Notes: generated by a model not told the origin, from the letters alone. Shown: positions 37,001-50,682, counted from the first letter of the stretch. The stretch: 64,000 bases of DNA from Rhynochetos jubatus (GCA_027574665.1 CM050676.1:5756157-5820156), one strand, 5' to 3'. Numbers and translations: made by a program.

Positions 37001-40000
37001 CCCCCCCCCAAATGGCACAGGGGGCGCCTGTCAGTGTACAAAGCCTGGGAACGGCAATGGCTGAGTTCACTTTGGCTGGGGTTCACAGCTCCTGCTCTCG
37101 CCTCGTCCTGCCCACAGCGGCTTCTCCCAATGCCAACCCCCAGGGCCTGGAGGAGCACCAGCAGCGCCACTTCCCCCCAGCAGCACTGCCCCTTGGCGTG
37201 CCTGGGCACGGGGGTGTGATGGACACAGGCAGTGGGAGGGGGGATGCCACCCTACAGCATCTCATGCTCACCCAGCACCCCCTCTCCAGGAGGCCTCAGA
37301 TACCGCTTCTCCCAGACCCAGGGACAGGTGGGGACCAGGGCCGGCTCCATGCCTGCCTTGGCCACGTCCCCAGCTTTTCAGCTTAGCACTCAAATCAGCT
37401 TGCGAGGTGCTGGCTGCTTAGCACCCAAATCCCCAGCCAGGGCTAAAAATAACTCCCCTGGGCTCAGTGGTGGCAGCTGGCACCACTCGGCACTGCCTTG
37501 GCACTGTGCAGAGGGGCCCTAGAAATGCCTCCGCTGGGGTGAGGGAATGAGGACCCAGAGGCAGGACCTGGCCCATCGCCAAGATGGGTGCCCTTGCCTG
37601 CCACAGGGCACCTCAAGGCTTTTGTCCCCAGAGAGGTGACGGAGGGAAGGAGGTGGCCCAGCAGTGTCACCAGTGTCTCCCACTGGCACAGCTGGGAGCA
37701 GTGCCAGGCACTGCTGGCCTCACAAGGATCCCAGGGATCTCTGCGGTAAATCCAGGAGCGTGTTTCAGGAGGAAGGTTTAACATTCTCATCCTCCCCCTG
37801 CGACACCAGCACTGCTCTCACACTGCCCCTGCCCACCCTCGTCCCTGGCACAGCCCCAGTGCACCAGCCAGACACCCCTGAGTCTGTGTGGCCTCAGTCC
37901 CCACAGGGAGGTGTTTGAGGGGTGCTGGCTGTGGGGTGGTCACCGCCTCCACATTGGAGATGGAAAGCTGAACTCAGGAAGCCTCAGCCCATGTCCCTGC
38001 AGCCATCAGGGCCACCAGCAAGAGTTGTCACCCGCCCTGGCACCGGTGGCAGGGCCACACCTTCACACCTGTGGGGACAGGGACAACGTGTCCCCCAGCC
38101 CCACTGCGGCAGTGACTGTGCCTGGCAGCTCCCAGCTGCCTCGGCCGCACTGCGCCTGCCAGCAGGACACTCAGAACATTGCCGGAGCCGTCACCCGTTT
38201 AAAAATAGCGTCTCAGCAGAGTGCAACTGAGTTCCCTAAAAGCCATGTGGTTCCAGTTAGAGGATTAATTGGAAATGCTTATTTTGATTTGCAAAGTGAT
38301 TGGATTTTTCCAGGGCATTTTGAAAGGAAAAAAGTCTGAATTTAATTATCACTATTCCAAAAAGCACCATGGGACTGAGTGTTTGAGGCTGTCTCATGTT
38401 TGCTTCACACCCCTCTCCAAAATGCAGGCAGGCCACGGGGGACACGGCGGGGACACATTGGGGATGCCTTGCTGCGCCTCACACCCGCTGTCAGCCTGGT
38501 ACCGGGCTCCCGGCAGAGGGTGAAGAGCTGGGGCCATGTGTCACGCCGGCTGCTGCCGGTCCCGGGGGAGCCAAGCACCACCGGCGCCTGCCGGCCAGCC
38601 CACAGCGTGCGGCACCGGGCACCCCAGCACAGCTGGGCAGGACAAGAGGTTGGGAGGAACCGTGTCAGCACAGGCTGGGCCCAGTTTTGGAAGAGTTTTC
38701 TTTCACCAAGTTGCTTTGTTTTTACCAAAATGGATTTTACAGCAGTAATTGCCTTTTTTTTCTCAGGGAAAACATCATTTTCAATTACATTTCTCTGCGT
38801 TTCCATTGAAAAATGAAAAACAAATGCTCCTGCATGCTGGCAAAACATGGAAAAATGTCTAGGAATAATTTTGTCCAAATGAAAACAGTTTCAGTTCTTT
38901 TTCGAGATCTCTTTTTTCCTGAAAAGAAACCACAGTTGCCTTCCCAGTTATTCTAGTTGGACTGGTTTCGAGACAGACTTCCCAGTTCAGAGCCTGGAGC
39001 TGGGTTGATGGTGCTATGGGGCAGGCGGTGCGGGGCTCCCCAGCAGCTCCAAGCCAGGGCCACCACGGCACCTCCCTCTGCTGGTGGAAAGATGGTGCGG
39101 GAGCAGCGTGAGACCTGGGCTGCACCGGGTCGGGAGACCCAGCCCCAGGGCTAGGGATGCCCCACACAGGAGGCCGGGGGCTGGTAGGGTCTTCCCCAGG
39201 GCTTTGGGAATGTGACCTGAAACCCAAGTTCATGGGACGATTTGGGACTTAGGTGTTGCACCATGCTCCCACCTCAGGGTCAGACACAGGTGCAGCACAG
39301 GGGTGCCTCCGGTGACGGTGCTCCGCCAGCTTCCCCATGTTCTCACAGGCTATCAGGATGGGGAATCACTGCCCCGGCCCCATTTTTTGCAATGGCTTTG
39401 ATTTCTCTGTGCATTTGTGTCCTTCACACAAGAAGTTGCAGCCAGGGGCCGAAGGGAGGTAACAGATCCAGTGTACACAGGGCTATTCTGCAACCACAGC
39501 GAGGGATGAGCCCACACAGAGGGCTGGGATGCAGGATGCCGCTTCGCAAGCGGCCCGGATGCAGCAAAGCACCAGCAGGGGCCTGCTCCCGGCCAAAGAA
39601 ACCCTGAATTCAAGGCACCTCCATTCCTCCAAAACACCTTTTGGAGGCTCTTTCTGCTTCCAAGTCCCCCAGGCAGGTCTCAGAGCCAGGTCAGGATGGA
39701 GAAAACAGATGGATGCAAGATAGCCCCATGGTGAGGAGGCTGTGGCTGTGAGGGCCACTGGCTCGGCACACACCAAAGTGCTGCCAGGCTAGAGGAAGGG
39801 GAACACAAACGTCAATGCTAAACATTAGCACTAGGTTGAGATTTGGCTCAGCTTCCTGACCTGTGACACTGCCTTCCCCCTCCTTCCCGCTCCAGGCACC
39901 CAGCCAGGATGCCTGGGCAGGTGGGGAGCACCAGCATGGGCATTTTGGTGAGTGGTTGCAGGTCTCCTCTCAGTTCCCCACTACCTCTCCGATGCTTGAT

Positions 40001-41999
40001 CTCAGTGATGCTCCTGCTTGCCCATGCAGGATCCTACATCCCATGTGCAAACTGCCGAGCTGGGAGCCAGGTGCAAGACCCCATGTCCCTGACATGGCAC
40101 CAGCCCTCACCCCAAAAGGCACAAAAATACTGGTTTAAAAAGATTTAGGATCCAGCAGGAAAATCCTTCCCCGTGGGTTTAATCTGCTTCCGCTGCTATC
40201 AATGGCTAAAAGCAAGTACAGAGCCATGCCTCAGTTTCCCCACTCACAACACAGACAGGAGGTGATTCTCCTGCGGCTCCACAGGAATGGGACAGCAGGG
40301 TCAGATTCTGCCTTGGGGTCCAGCAGGCAGCCCAGCATGGTGACCACAGAGCCCCTTTTTAACCTGAAAACAGCTGGAGGTTTGGGCTGAACCTCAAGGC
40401 AGCATTTGGGGAGCAGCAGTTGGGAGTCTTTGGCCCCACTTCTGCAGGAGGGAGCTGGGAGCTGCCAGGGAGGGAGAAGAAATGGCCCCAGCACTGGCAG
40501 CCTACAAGAGGATGTTTGCTGGTGCAGTCACGTGGCTCCTGACACATATTTACACACTGGAGCAAGCCAGCCCCTGTGACAAACACGGTGCCATTTGGGT
40601 AAACACAGCCCCTCCGAGGAGATGCATCCATGGCCACTGCAGGGCCAAGAACCAAACAAAGATGAAAAAATGTCAAAAAAAGAGGAAAAAAAGGAGAAAG
40701 AAAAAAAAAAAACAAATCCCAGCCATTGCCTTAAAAAAAATTTTTCCCCTCGCTGCAAAGAGGGCTGGGAAAAGCGCTGGGAGCTGAACGCCCTGTTTTC
40801 CATGCTTCCTATCAAAAAAAAAAAAAAAGCAAAAACCAGCAGCTCAAAGTGGGGATACAAAGTCCACTTGTCACCCGCGGACTACACCCTCCCAGCTGGT
40901 GGCGGCAGCTGGGTGCTCGCGCAGGGCTGCCAGTGCACAATAGCTACTGTTGTTGCTGGAGCTGGAAGCTGGCTGGGTTTCAGGGTCAGGCAGAGCATGT
41001 GCCAGTGGCCAAGGACTGGCAACGCCGGTGTTAACTCTCCAGGCCCTGCTCCGAACCCCAGTCTGCAAGACAGGGAGAGAACCCACTGCCAAATCCCTCT
41101 GCCTGGCATGGTGCAGATTGGGGAAACTAAGGCACGGGTGCCTTCACCTGGGCAAAGGGTTAAAGGCTCTTCCCTCCCTAGGCTGTGAACACACCACCCC
41201 AAGCTCTTCTTCCTGCAAGAATTTTGGGTTTATGAGTCAAGTCTACACCAGGACCATGGAATGTCATTCCTCCCCCACACCCTTTTTCCCAGGGCTATCC
41301 ACGGTCCCTGCCCGCCTGGCCCATGGCACCGCTTGTGGGCACCACGTGCTCAGTGGGGTGCTGCCAAAACAGAGCGCGAAGGCGCTTTCTTCTGGCATGA
41401 TGCCCACGCCTCAGGGGACCGTCACAGCAACCGGCCCAGACAGGCAACATCCATGTGGGCGCCACCATATCGCCCAGAGAGGCTCTGGCAGGTAGCACAG
41501 CAGCCCTCGTTGCCTGCTCCACGTGCTGGTTGGTACCTGGGATGCTGATCAACTGTCCCTCACCTCCGGATGCCACAGAGGGGTGACCCCAGCAAAACAC
41601 CGCAGCCAGCTGGGCCGGTGCTCTCTCCTCCGCTGGTGCAGCTCAGTGCCCTGTGCCAAACTCCTGAGGCAACATGCCCCTCGTAGCGCCCTGCACTCGG
41701 CGAGCATGGCCCCAGAGCCAGCACCTCACACAACTGCCGCAACCACAAGAGCCGTATTTTCCTCCCCACTCGGCCAAGCTGCCCCGTCCCACTAATAAAA
41801 AAAATAATAAGGACATGGAAAATTCTATAATATCCCTTTCCAGCTTCTTGGATTTGGCTTTCGCTAATTTGAAGCAGACCCCGGAGGGGGGTGGGGGGAG
41901 TCAAATCAAACCAGAATCACGGCACAGAAAGCCAGTTTTCACAAAAAAAAAACCCAAGACAGCAACCCCAACGTTTGAATGCAGCCGAGAAGGAAAAAA
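37001..41999. other. Intergenic region without recognisable genes
   Basis: No coding exon recognised. It holds A-rich runs (40660-40720, 40814-40828), an AT-rich high-complexity block (38225-38360) and a second weaker CTCF-like motif at 39073-39085 on the minus strand (CCAGCAGAGGGAG). Confidence 0.55.
38225..38360. promoter_or_regulatory. Candidate conserved noncoding element
   Basis: Contains GGATTAATTGG, GATTTGCAAAGTGATTGG and GAATTTAATTATCAC in about 130 bp. Homeodomain/POU-like words; composition contrasts with both flanks. Confidence 0.4.
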
Positions 42000-42310
42000 A
42001 ACAGTTTAATGTGTGCTTAAAAACAAACGAGCAGTGGTATAATTTCTAATTAGGAGCCTATTTTCAAAGCCCTTATTACTTACAGTACACTCAGCATCCG
42101 AGTAATTTTCCTCTCTCATAAAATTGTGACAGGGGAAGGGGGAAAGAGAGCCCTTTGTGCGGCCGGAGAGCTTTGCAAGGCGAATATTCATGCCAATTTG
42201 TCCACAGTAATTGGTTTAGCTATAGATGTAGGCTGGCAATTGATTATGTGAGTTGCTAAACTTTTCGCGGAGAAGGGACCCTTCGCCCGATATTACTTTT
42301 GCATGTGCTT
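42000..42310. promoter_or_regulatory. Candidate conserved noncoding element, strongest of the intergenic set
   Basis: About 300 bp of balanced, high-complexity sequence. It includes the CTAATTAG palindrome (42046-42053), GAATATTC (42182-42189) followed by ATGCCAATTTG, AGTAATTGG and CAATTGATT. No frame on either strand looks like a protein family. Resembles developmental enhancers by motif density. Confidence 0.45.
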
Positions 42311-45300
42311 CTGGTTTGCATTGCTCCGGGACGTGTTGCTGCGCACCAGCACAACTGGAAGCTTGTTCTGGAAAACAAATATAATTCTTTGCCATTCCCT
42401 TCAAACTTTCTTCTTGCAAATTCCAGCCCCGTTTTCTCCTCTGGCAAACAAAACCTTTGGAGAAACCATTTCCTACTGCAGCAAATGCCTCATCCAAAGT
42501 GCCGCTGGAGGGGCCAGGGCTGGTGCTGGGCCCCAGCTGCAGCATGGCGGGTGCAAGGGCTGTGCTGGCAGTATGAACCCCCATGCCTGAACCCAGTGTC
42601 AAACTGGAGCAACTGGGCGATGGCGATTTTCCATCACTGCTGCTGGGACTTTTGGTCCTTGGTATTGCCCTGGAGCCCCGGTCCCTAGTATTAGGTGCAC
42701 CAAGAGAATGGGGGCTCAGGGCTGGGCACGGCCACCCCGCTGCGGCAGGCAGCAAGGCGGAGGCGCCGGAGCCGGCAGCAGGAGCAGGTAGCTCATTACC
42801 TCCCCGCACTTCTGTTTGCTTTGGCAACCGATTAAAATTCCTCCACGATTCCACCCCCTCCCGCTCGGGCTCCAAAATGCCACTGCTAACTGCTTTTGTT
42901 GTCCCCAGGACCTGGCAGCTCCTGGGGACTGGGACCCCAGAGGACAGGAGTGCCAGCTGGGTACCAGGGCACAAAGCCCCGGCGTGCTCACCGCACACAC
43001 TGCCAGCCACTTTCACTTTCTGCTCCCCACAGCCAGTGCAAGGCTTCCCTGGTCCTCCACCCTCACTCCCCCAGCCAAGCCATATTTGGGGTGATTTTTG
43101 TCCTCCCCACACCCTTGGATGCTGCACATGGGCATTTCAGGTGCTGGTGCAGAGCCACATCCCTGTGCCAAGGAAGCCATGAGGCACCAAGATGTTCCTG
43201 CTCCCCAAGCTGAGCTTTCCCTGGCTTCCAGGGCCAAGGGGCATCTGCAACTGTTCGGTGGCTCTGTTGAGTGGCATGGGGACAATGGCAGGAACCCCCG
43301 TCTGCCAGGTGGTCTGCAGGGAGGGGACGAAAGACAAATAGTGATGCACTCACACTGAACAAAGAACCGGGGCTGCATGTCTCCCCGTTGCTCCTGCTCC
43401 AGAAATTTCCCTGAATTCCCCAACACTGACATGACAAACCAGCCCTCAGAGAGCGGCCGCACTTGATTTATTTCTTCTTGTGCAAAAAAAAAAAAAAAAG
43501 AAAGAAGTGAGGAAACGTTTCCTGGTTGCATTTGGGGTTTGGTTGCTAGTTTGGGTGTTTTTAATGAGTGAAATTCCAGCATTTTGCAAGCGTCACGGCG
43601 CCTCCATCCACGCGTGTTTGCAAAAACCCTGACGGGGCTTTGCCCTGCGAGGTCAGGGCAGGCAGCAGACCCACGGATGGATTTGGAGCCATTTGGTACA
43701 CACAGGGAAAAGGCAAAAAGCCCCCTCCCTTTTGATATAAAGAAAAAAGTTTTGGGGTCAGTCTGGGGGAGGTTGGTCCTGGCAAGGTCAGGCCTCCTGG
43801 TGCAGAGCAGCGCAGGAGTCAGGAACAGGTTGCAAAGGGGGTTTCTCACTGGCCGTGGCTCTTCGAGGGGTAGCTTCCAACAAATACGGGAGGAAGAGGT
43901 GATGTTAGAGCTGATGGAAAAAATACAGGGGTGGGGAAAAATGGGGATTGATACTTATTTTTTTATATCTAACCTGCAGCCAAAAAAACCCAAAAAAAGA
44001 GCCACAGCAAAAATCCCAAACCCCTGTGAAATTCCTGCAGAATAATTCACTGAAATCTGCTAGCAATTTTTAAACTGAAATCCCCTCGTCAGCAACGATT
44101 TCATCCGCTAAAAACCTACTTTAAACAGAAAGAGAAAATTTAAAAAAATTCTTTTTTCATTGCACGTTTTGGCTTTGAATTGAGCCAGGCCAGACCTCTG
44201 CCTGTTTGGGACCCAGGCCAAGAGCCATATGCAGGAATAAAGTAAATAAATTCTAGTCAAAACCAGAATACTCTCCTTAAAAGTTACTTTAAAAGCAAAG
44301 GCAGGCAGTAACAAAACTGCCCCAACACAGCTAACTTCCCTTTCTCTCCCTCCTTACAGCTTGGTGGTGCCGGCAGTCCCAAGCACTGCACCCAGCAGAA
44401 TCTGACCTCTGAAAAAAACCCTGCAAAAATGTTAGAAACCAGCCCAAGAAAAAGGCTAATGAGGCTGGGGCATATTTTCCCGCGGCAATGGGGGGATTAC
44501 CAGCCCAGCGCTGCTCCACGGTATCTGCACCACCTTGGCTGAGCCCGAAAGTTGGCATCAGGGCGTCTTAGCAGCACAAATCAACCATGAAATGCTGTTT
44601 AGAAATAAACCCCAGCTCTGCGGAGGGGGCGAGCGCGGCTGCCGCGGCTGCCGGGGCCATGCGGGACACGGGTGGTAGGCAGCCGGTGGTGTCTGCATCG
44701 GTTCCGGGCAGGGGCTCTTGCCCACAGGCACCAGGGTGGGTGGGGAGGCACAGGGTGGTGGGGAACAGCCTGAGCCCCTCAGGGAGGGGGGCAAACTTCC
44801 ATGTGTTCCCAGTGCTGATTTTATAGAAGGGTGGTCGGGAGCCTGCAAACGGGCTGGGATATAATCCCGAGGAAAGGAACAAAGGGCCTGATCCAGCCTC
44901 TTGGTCCCCACGCCGAAACGGGAGTAACTCAGCTTCAACCTCCAGGATTCAACCCTTGCGAAAACCCACGAGGAGAAACAGAACCCGACACCAAATCCCC
45001 CTCCATTTTCCATTTTTTATTTGAGGCGGCATGGGAAAATTTAATTTGGTTTGGATTCGGGCCCCCCCCCCCCCCCCCAATGCTGTTTATAGCAGCCTGA
45101 AAACAAACAAAAAAAAGGATTATTGTGTTTTTAATGTTTTGTCTGCCTGGGCTTTACACTAGGAATTGGGGTTGAGGCTGGGCTGGCTGCAGGGAACTGG
45201 GGGTGGCTGCGACGAGCGAGGACGGGTCGGCAGCAGGGGCCAGTGGCTGCTCCCCCGCCCCGGGGCCAGCACAGCCGGCCTCCACTCCGCTGCCTGCCTG

Positions 45301-46539
45301 CACCCGTGGGGCCAACCAAACCCAGCCCCGCAGCAGGTTGCCGGGATCAGGTCCGTGGCTGGCTGGGATGCCTTTTGCTCTGCCTCCGGCCCCGACACCA
45401 GCAGGTAAAGGTGCCACGTGCTGCACCGAGATTATTTCAGCCCTGGGTAATTGCCGATACAGTCTGAGCAGGATCAGTCTGCGGGGCCCGTCGCCGAGAT
45501 AGGAGAAACAGGATTAATTTGGGGGAACACAATGAAGCCCACAGGGGTGTCTGACAGCCGAGGCCATCAGCCCTTCAACCCCAGCTTTGAATCATCCAGG
45601 AAATAGCTTAACAGCATTACAAAAATAAATACCCAAAGCAGAACACCCCTCCCCACAGTCCCGCATCCCAGGCCCTCACAGAAGTGAAAATAAAAACTCA
45701 GCCCTGCTTTCCCCCCATCAGCCCATCAGCCCCCTTCTTCCTCCTTGTTTGCCCGGTGCTGGGCTCGGCAGCCTGGCACCCTCAGCCTGGCACCAGCAGC
45801 CTGGCACTGCCGGGATCTCCCACGGCATCGGGGCTGAAGCCGAACAGCCACGTCCTCCCCAAAACACGAGGAGATGAGGAATCGCCGCAGCAGAATCAAG
45901 CGCTGCACGGGAGCTGCTAGGTGGGCACCAACAGTGGCCTCAAAAGCGGTTAAAAACTGGCAAATTCTTCCCCAGGGTTAATTTTTGCGTCGTATCTTGT
46001 CCCAGTGTTTGGCAGAAAAAGAAAACGGTGTTCCGCAAGCAAAGTTACGACCAAGTTTACATTCCTTGAGGCTTATGGAGCTGGGACGAGGCGAGTGAGC
46101 CGATCATTTCAGCCAGGAGATTTTTTCAGCTTTAAAACAGGGAAGTGGCTTTTTGGAGGGGAGCAGATGATGATTAAAAAAAAAAAGTTATAGAGCTTGT
46201 AAATACAATTTTTTTTTATATAAAGCCGGAACAAAATTAGATCTCATTTCCATAAGGCCGAGCACCACGCTTTGGTGTCTGACAAACAACTAGAATGGCA
46301 GTAAAATACACCCTGTGAATGCACAAATCATGCCGTGTAACACCCAGTACCTCGGTATGTGCACGGTGGGTTTAGCAGGCAAAGGGGATACGGGGATGGT
46401 TAAAATAAACCCCTGGTGTACACAAAATCCCTGTTAAAATCAAGCTGATCCCTTGTAAAAATGATCAGGGCTCACCGAGTCCGTCCCCACACCAAAAAAA
46501 GAGTGAGAAAATGATTAAATAAAAACTAGGGGAATGTCA
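42311..46539. other. Intergenic region without recognisable genes
   Basis: No supported exon. Includes an 18-nt C homopolymer (45062-45079), A-rich runs near 43486-43501, and AT-rich DNA at 44040-44300 and 45950-46320. Confidence 0.55.
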
Positions 46540-46800
46540 GTGTAGCTTCCTTTAATTTTATTTTAAAAATACATAATAAATTATTTAGCATATTATTTAT
46601 CTGAAATCATTTGAGCACAAGACAGAGATTATGTTCCTGTTTGTTCGAGACTAGGGAGCATGCCTAAAAATACAGACATAGTGCATGCTGTACCCCTTCA
46701 GAAACTGAAAACATATCTAATATTTGCTGCCTTCCTAGAGAAAAATACGGTTATTTGTAAGGATTAAAAGATTCAAGAATTACTTGATAACAAGGGTGAA
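46540..46800. promoter_or_regulatory. AT-rich block upstream of the NFIC CpG island
   Basis: TTTAATTTTATTTTAAAAAT, ATAATAAATTATTTAGC and similar words within 0.6 kb of a very GC-rich island. Could be an upstream element or the tail of an unrecognised transcript (AATAAA is present), but no gene is attached. Confidence 0.35.
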
Positions 46801-47149
46801 AAATACCGGTCCAGACACAAAAGGAGTCGATAGAAATGAAAGGAAATGCTCTCCCCAGTGCACTTTCTGCTCTCCCAGACCAAACCCGGCTCCCAGGCTG
46901 CTTCGCTGCCAACTTTCCGAGCAGGACCGGGGCCGGGGGGGGGGAGAAACCCCCTCCCCTCCTCCCCCACCCCCGTGCCAGAGCCGGTGCACCGGCTGCA
47001 AAGCTACCCGTGGCTTGGAGACCCGGGGGGGAACACATAAGGGAGATCCTGGTGGGGCAAGGGGTGCGAGGGGGGAAGTACGGGGGGGGGCCGGTTAAGG
47101 TGCTGAGGGAGAGTATGGGGGAGTAAGGGCGCTGCGGGGGCACTTTGGA

Positions 47150-47350
47150 ATGGTTGGGCAGGGATGGGACACCCGGGAGGGGATGGGGGGAGGGGATGGG
47201 GGGAGGGGATGGAGGATGCTCCGGGAGAGCCGGAGTCTGTGGGGGAGGCACGGGGGTGGCCGTGGGGCAGGGATGGGGGTGTCTGCCGGCCAGGATGGGG
47301 GTGACGGGGAATGTCTGTACAGCAGAGGTGGGGGTGTCCGTGGGGATGGG
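47150..47350 (+). repeat. GGGGATGGGG-type minisatellite
   Basis: GAGGGGATGGGGG repeats about three times at 47177-47213, continuing as diverged GGGGTG units. It directly precedes the NFIC CpG island. Confidence 0.75.
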
Positions 47351-47379
47351 GCTATGCGTGAGGTAGGGATGCGTGCGGG

Positions 47380-50340
47380 GGGGTGGGGTCCGTGGGCCGG
47401 CGACAGGGGTCCGCAGCGCGCCTCCGCAGAGCTGTGCGGGCCCGTGCAGGGCCGGGGGTGACCGGGGGATGCCCGAGGGCGGGGGCCGGGGCCGCACGCC
47501 GTGGCACCCGGTGCAGGGGCGGGCGGGCCTGGCGCTGCCCGCGGCTCCTCCCCGCTCTGCGGTAGCTCCGCACCGGGGCCGCGCCGCGCCCCCCCCATCA
47601 CTCCCTCCCTCCCTCTTCGCCCCCCCGCGCCGGGCAGGGCGGGGGGGGCGGCCCCGCGCCTCCCTCCGCAGCCAGCCGGCCCGGGGGGGCCGCGCCGCAG
47701 CCCCCGCCACCTACCAGCACCATCCGGGGGCCGCCGTCGCGCTGCCGGGCGAGCGGGGCCGGAGCCTTCCTCCTCCTCCTCCCTCCCCGCCCCCGCACCG
47801 GCAGCTTCCCCTTCGCAGCGCCGCCGGTGCCCCGGGCGAGGGGAGGAGGCAGAGGCGGAGGAGGAGGCGGTGGCGATGGGGCCGGGGCGCTGCGGGCTGC
47901 GAGGAGGAGCCGTGCCCGGCCGGAGTTGGGCTTCGCTAGGGGGGGGGCGGGGGGGATGCCAGCCTTGCTTTTCCCTAGGCGCAGCCCGGCCCTCCGCCGG
48001 CCTCTCCCCGGGGTGTTGGTTTGGGGGTTTTTAATTTAAAAAAATAGGTATTTTTTTCTTGCCATCCAAAAATACCCATTGCCCCCCCGTCCCCGTCCAC
48101 CCCCCCCAGCCCCGCCACCCCCGCTTCGCATGAGGCCAGGCTGGGCGCGGGCACCGCGCTCCCGCCGCCCCGCGCCGCCCGCCGGCCCCGCCGCCTCCCG
48201 CAGCCGCCCCGGAACTCGCCGCCGGCGGCTGCCGGCCCGGCCCATGTCCCGCTGCGCGGAGCCCGGCCCGGCCCGGCCCCCGACGCGCTGAGGCCGGAGC
48301 ATGGCCCCCGGGAGCGAGACGGCGCCGGAGAGAGGGTGACCGCCCGCGGAGGACACTTGGCCGGTGGCCCTGGGGGGCTTTTCCTATTATTCTCGGGGGA
48401 TAATTTTTTTTTATTATTTTTGGGGGCAACGTTGGTTTTTTCCTCCTCCTTCGGCTTGGTGGAAAACACACGTTTTAGAACAAAATACCAAAAATCCCAC
48501 CCTCTTTGCTTTGCTTCGCGCAGCAACTCGGAAGCCCGTTAATTGCACTTGGCTATGGTAGGTCCCATGACACTTTCGTTTTCTCTTCTACTTTCCTCCT
48601 CCCCACCCCCCTCTCCACCCGTGTGCGTGTGTGTGCGTGTGTGTGCGTGTGTACCCAGAGCAAAAGTTGGCTGCGGGGAGGGGGCGGCGGGGCCGGGGCG
48701 CTGCCGGCGGCGGAGTTTTAATAGGGTGCCCGGGGCGAGGGGGGGAGCGGCGGGGGGCAGGGGGGGCCGGGGTGGCGGAGGGAAGTTGCCGCCGTCTCTC
48801 CTCCCCTCGCCCACCCCTCCCCGCGGTGGGGGGGGGCGGAGGCGGGAGCCGCCCGGCGGAAAGGTCGCGGCGCGGGGGGAGCCTCCGCAGCCCGCGGAGG
48901 GCTGGATGGAGCTGAAAATGGCCGCTAAAAAAGGGGCGGGGAGCCGCCAGCCGCACCGACTTGAACTTGGAAGTGACGGGAGGGTCGCGCTCAAGTCCGC
49001 GCCGCGCGGGTCGCTGTGCCCGCACTGGGGAGGGAGGGCAAAAATAAATCACCGTGTTCGATGTGAGAATAAACCCACCCGCTGTGCTCGCCGTGCGGGT
49101 CCTCCCCCGCTTCGCCTCCCGCCAGGCCACGGGGGGAGCGCAGCGCCGCGGCTCCCTCCCGCCAGCCCCGGGGGCAGGGGGTGGGCAGGAGCGGGCCCGG
49201 CCGGCGAAGTTGGCGCGGAGCCTGGTCGGTGTCGCCGCAAAGCCGCTGCCTCCCGCGGGAGCGGGGCCGCCTCCGGGGCTGGTTCTAATGCGGGGGGGGG
49301 GGGGGGGCGTGTGAACCCCGAAGCCCCGGGCGGCGATCGTTTTCGGGGGCCGGCAGAAGTTCGGAGTGTACATCGGCTTTGCGAGAGCGGGCCGGGCCGG
49401 CAGCGCGGCGACAAAAAGCCGCTGTTCCCCGGGGAAAGCGCGGCTGAGCTGAGCCGCGGCCCCGCAGCCGGCTCTGCCGCGCGAGGGTCTTGGGGTCGCG
49501 GCCAACACACGCCCCGTGTGTGCGTGTCGGAGGGCGGTGGGAGCGGCGCCGGTACCGGCAGGTCGCGGGAGGCCGCCCGGTCCTGTGGGGCGAAACTCGC
49601 TTTCACAAGTGTGCGCCGGGGATGCCCTTTGTTTTTGTGTGCGGGCTCTGCGGAGGTTCGCTGAGCGCCGGCAGAGCGGGCGGGTGGCGGGGTCTCGCGG
49701 GGACTTGAGGTTTGGAGTTTGCCGGGCGCGGGGCTCCGTTTCTTCTATGCGCTCGGGGCGGGCGGGGGCCGCTCCCCCCAGCCCGCGGCACCGGAGCAGA
49801 GCGCCGAGGTACTGCCGGTCGTTAAATGCGGGGGGGGCGGGGAAGGGAATAAGCGTCCGTCCGCGGAATGAGCGGCGATGCGGCGGGAGGGAGCGCGGGC
49901 TGGCGGGGCGGGCTCCCTGAGAGCGGGGACATCCCCCTGCCCGCACCGGGCAGCGTGTCTCGCGGTCGCTACGCGGGAGTCGCGCATGAATCCGCAGGTT
50001 TTTTCCTCTCCCCTCACCGTATCGGCTCCGTTTATTAAAAAAATAAATCAAAAAGAACCCTCCAGACCAGCGGGAAGTGCGTGAGCCCTGCCCGAGCCGC
50101 CGGGGCGCGGGGGGGCGGCCCGTCCCTCCCCTGCTCTCCCCTGCCCCGCAGCGCCTCGGCCCTGCGAGCCAAAGGGGGTTCCTACATCTTTAAATGGGAT
50201 GTAATATTTTGGGATGGGCTTTTTTCATAACGTCACTTCATTCCTCGCTCCTTTTTTTTCTTTTTTTCGTTTTCTCACTCTTTCTTTCCTCCCTCGCTCC
50301 GCTGCCCGCGTCTCGGATGGAGCTGCTTCCCTTCTAACTT
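47380..50340 (+). promoter_or_regulatory. NFIC: Large CpG island, inferred NFIC promoter region
   Basis: Nearly 3 kb of CpG-dense DNA upstream of and leading to the NFIC first coding exon. Long stop-free frames on both strands (for example minus 48588-50051) are a side effect of GC content. A GTGTGC dinucleotide tract (48621-48653) and a 16-nt G run (49292-49307) interrupt it. Direction is inferred from the exon at its right end. Confidence 0.7.
48621..48653 (+). repeat. GT/GC microsatellite
   Basis: GTGTGC(GTGTGTGC) pattern inside the CpG island; potential Z-DNA. Confidence 0.85.
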
Positions 50341-50436
50341 CCCCGCCGCCCCTGCCTGCAGGCTGGGTGCGGACCCCCCGCCCCCTCCCCACCCCCCAAC
50401 GAAGATGAGCCTTTTGCCTCTTTAAAACGCGAACCA

Positions 50437-50455
50437 CCCCCCCCCCCCCCCCCCC
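50437..50455 (+). repeat. Poly-C run
   Basis: Nineteen consecutive C about 300 bp before the NFIC start codon, in a region with further C and G runs. Length may be unreliable. Confidence 0.95.
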
Positions 50456-50682
50456 AACATACTACAACAACAAAGCGCTTTATTTTCCAGGGGGGGGATA
50501 TCTTGCTTTTTATTTTAAATTTTTTTTTGGGGGGGGTGGAAGTTGGACCCTTTTTATTTCCTCCTCGGCCCCCCCTCCCGCAGGGCCGCCCCCCCCTGCC
50601 CGGCCGCCCCCCCCCGGGCCCCGCAGAGCCGCTCCGGAGGAGAGAGAGAGGAAAAACGCCCGGACTGCTCCAGCCTCCGAAA

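Noticed and set aside
39570-39590. CTCF-like word CACCAGCAGGGGCC
   Set aside because: One G short in the core GRKGGC spacing.
40660-40830. A-rich runs as a processed pseudogene or SINE tail
   Set aside because: No upstream retroposed coding sequence, no target-site duplication seen and no SINE body recognised.
46751-47710. 319-codon open frame on the minus strand
   Set aside because: Pro/Thr/His-rich translation of G-rich minisatellite and CpG-island sequence, with no recognisable family.
48588-50051. 487-codon open frame on the minus strand in the NFIC CpG island
   Set aside because: Composition is Pro/Arg/Ala/Gly throughout, there is no domain, and similar frames open on the plus strand; expected from CpG-island GC content.
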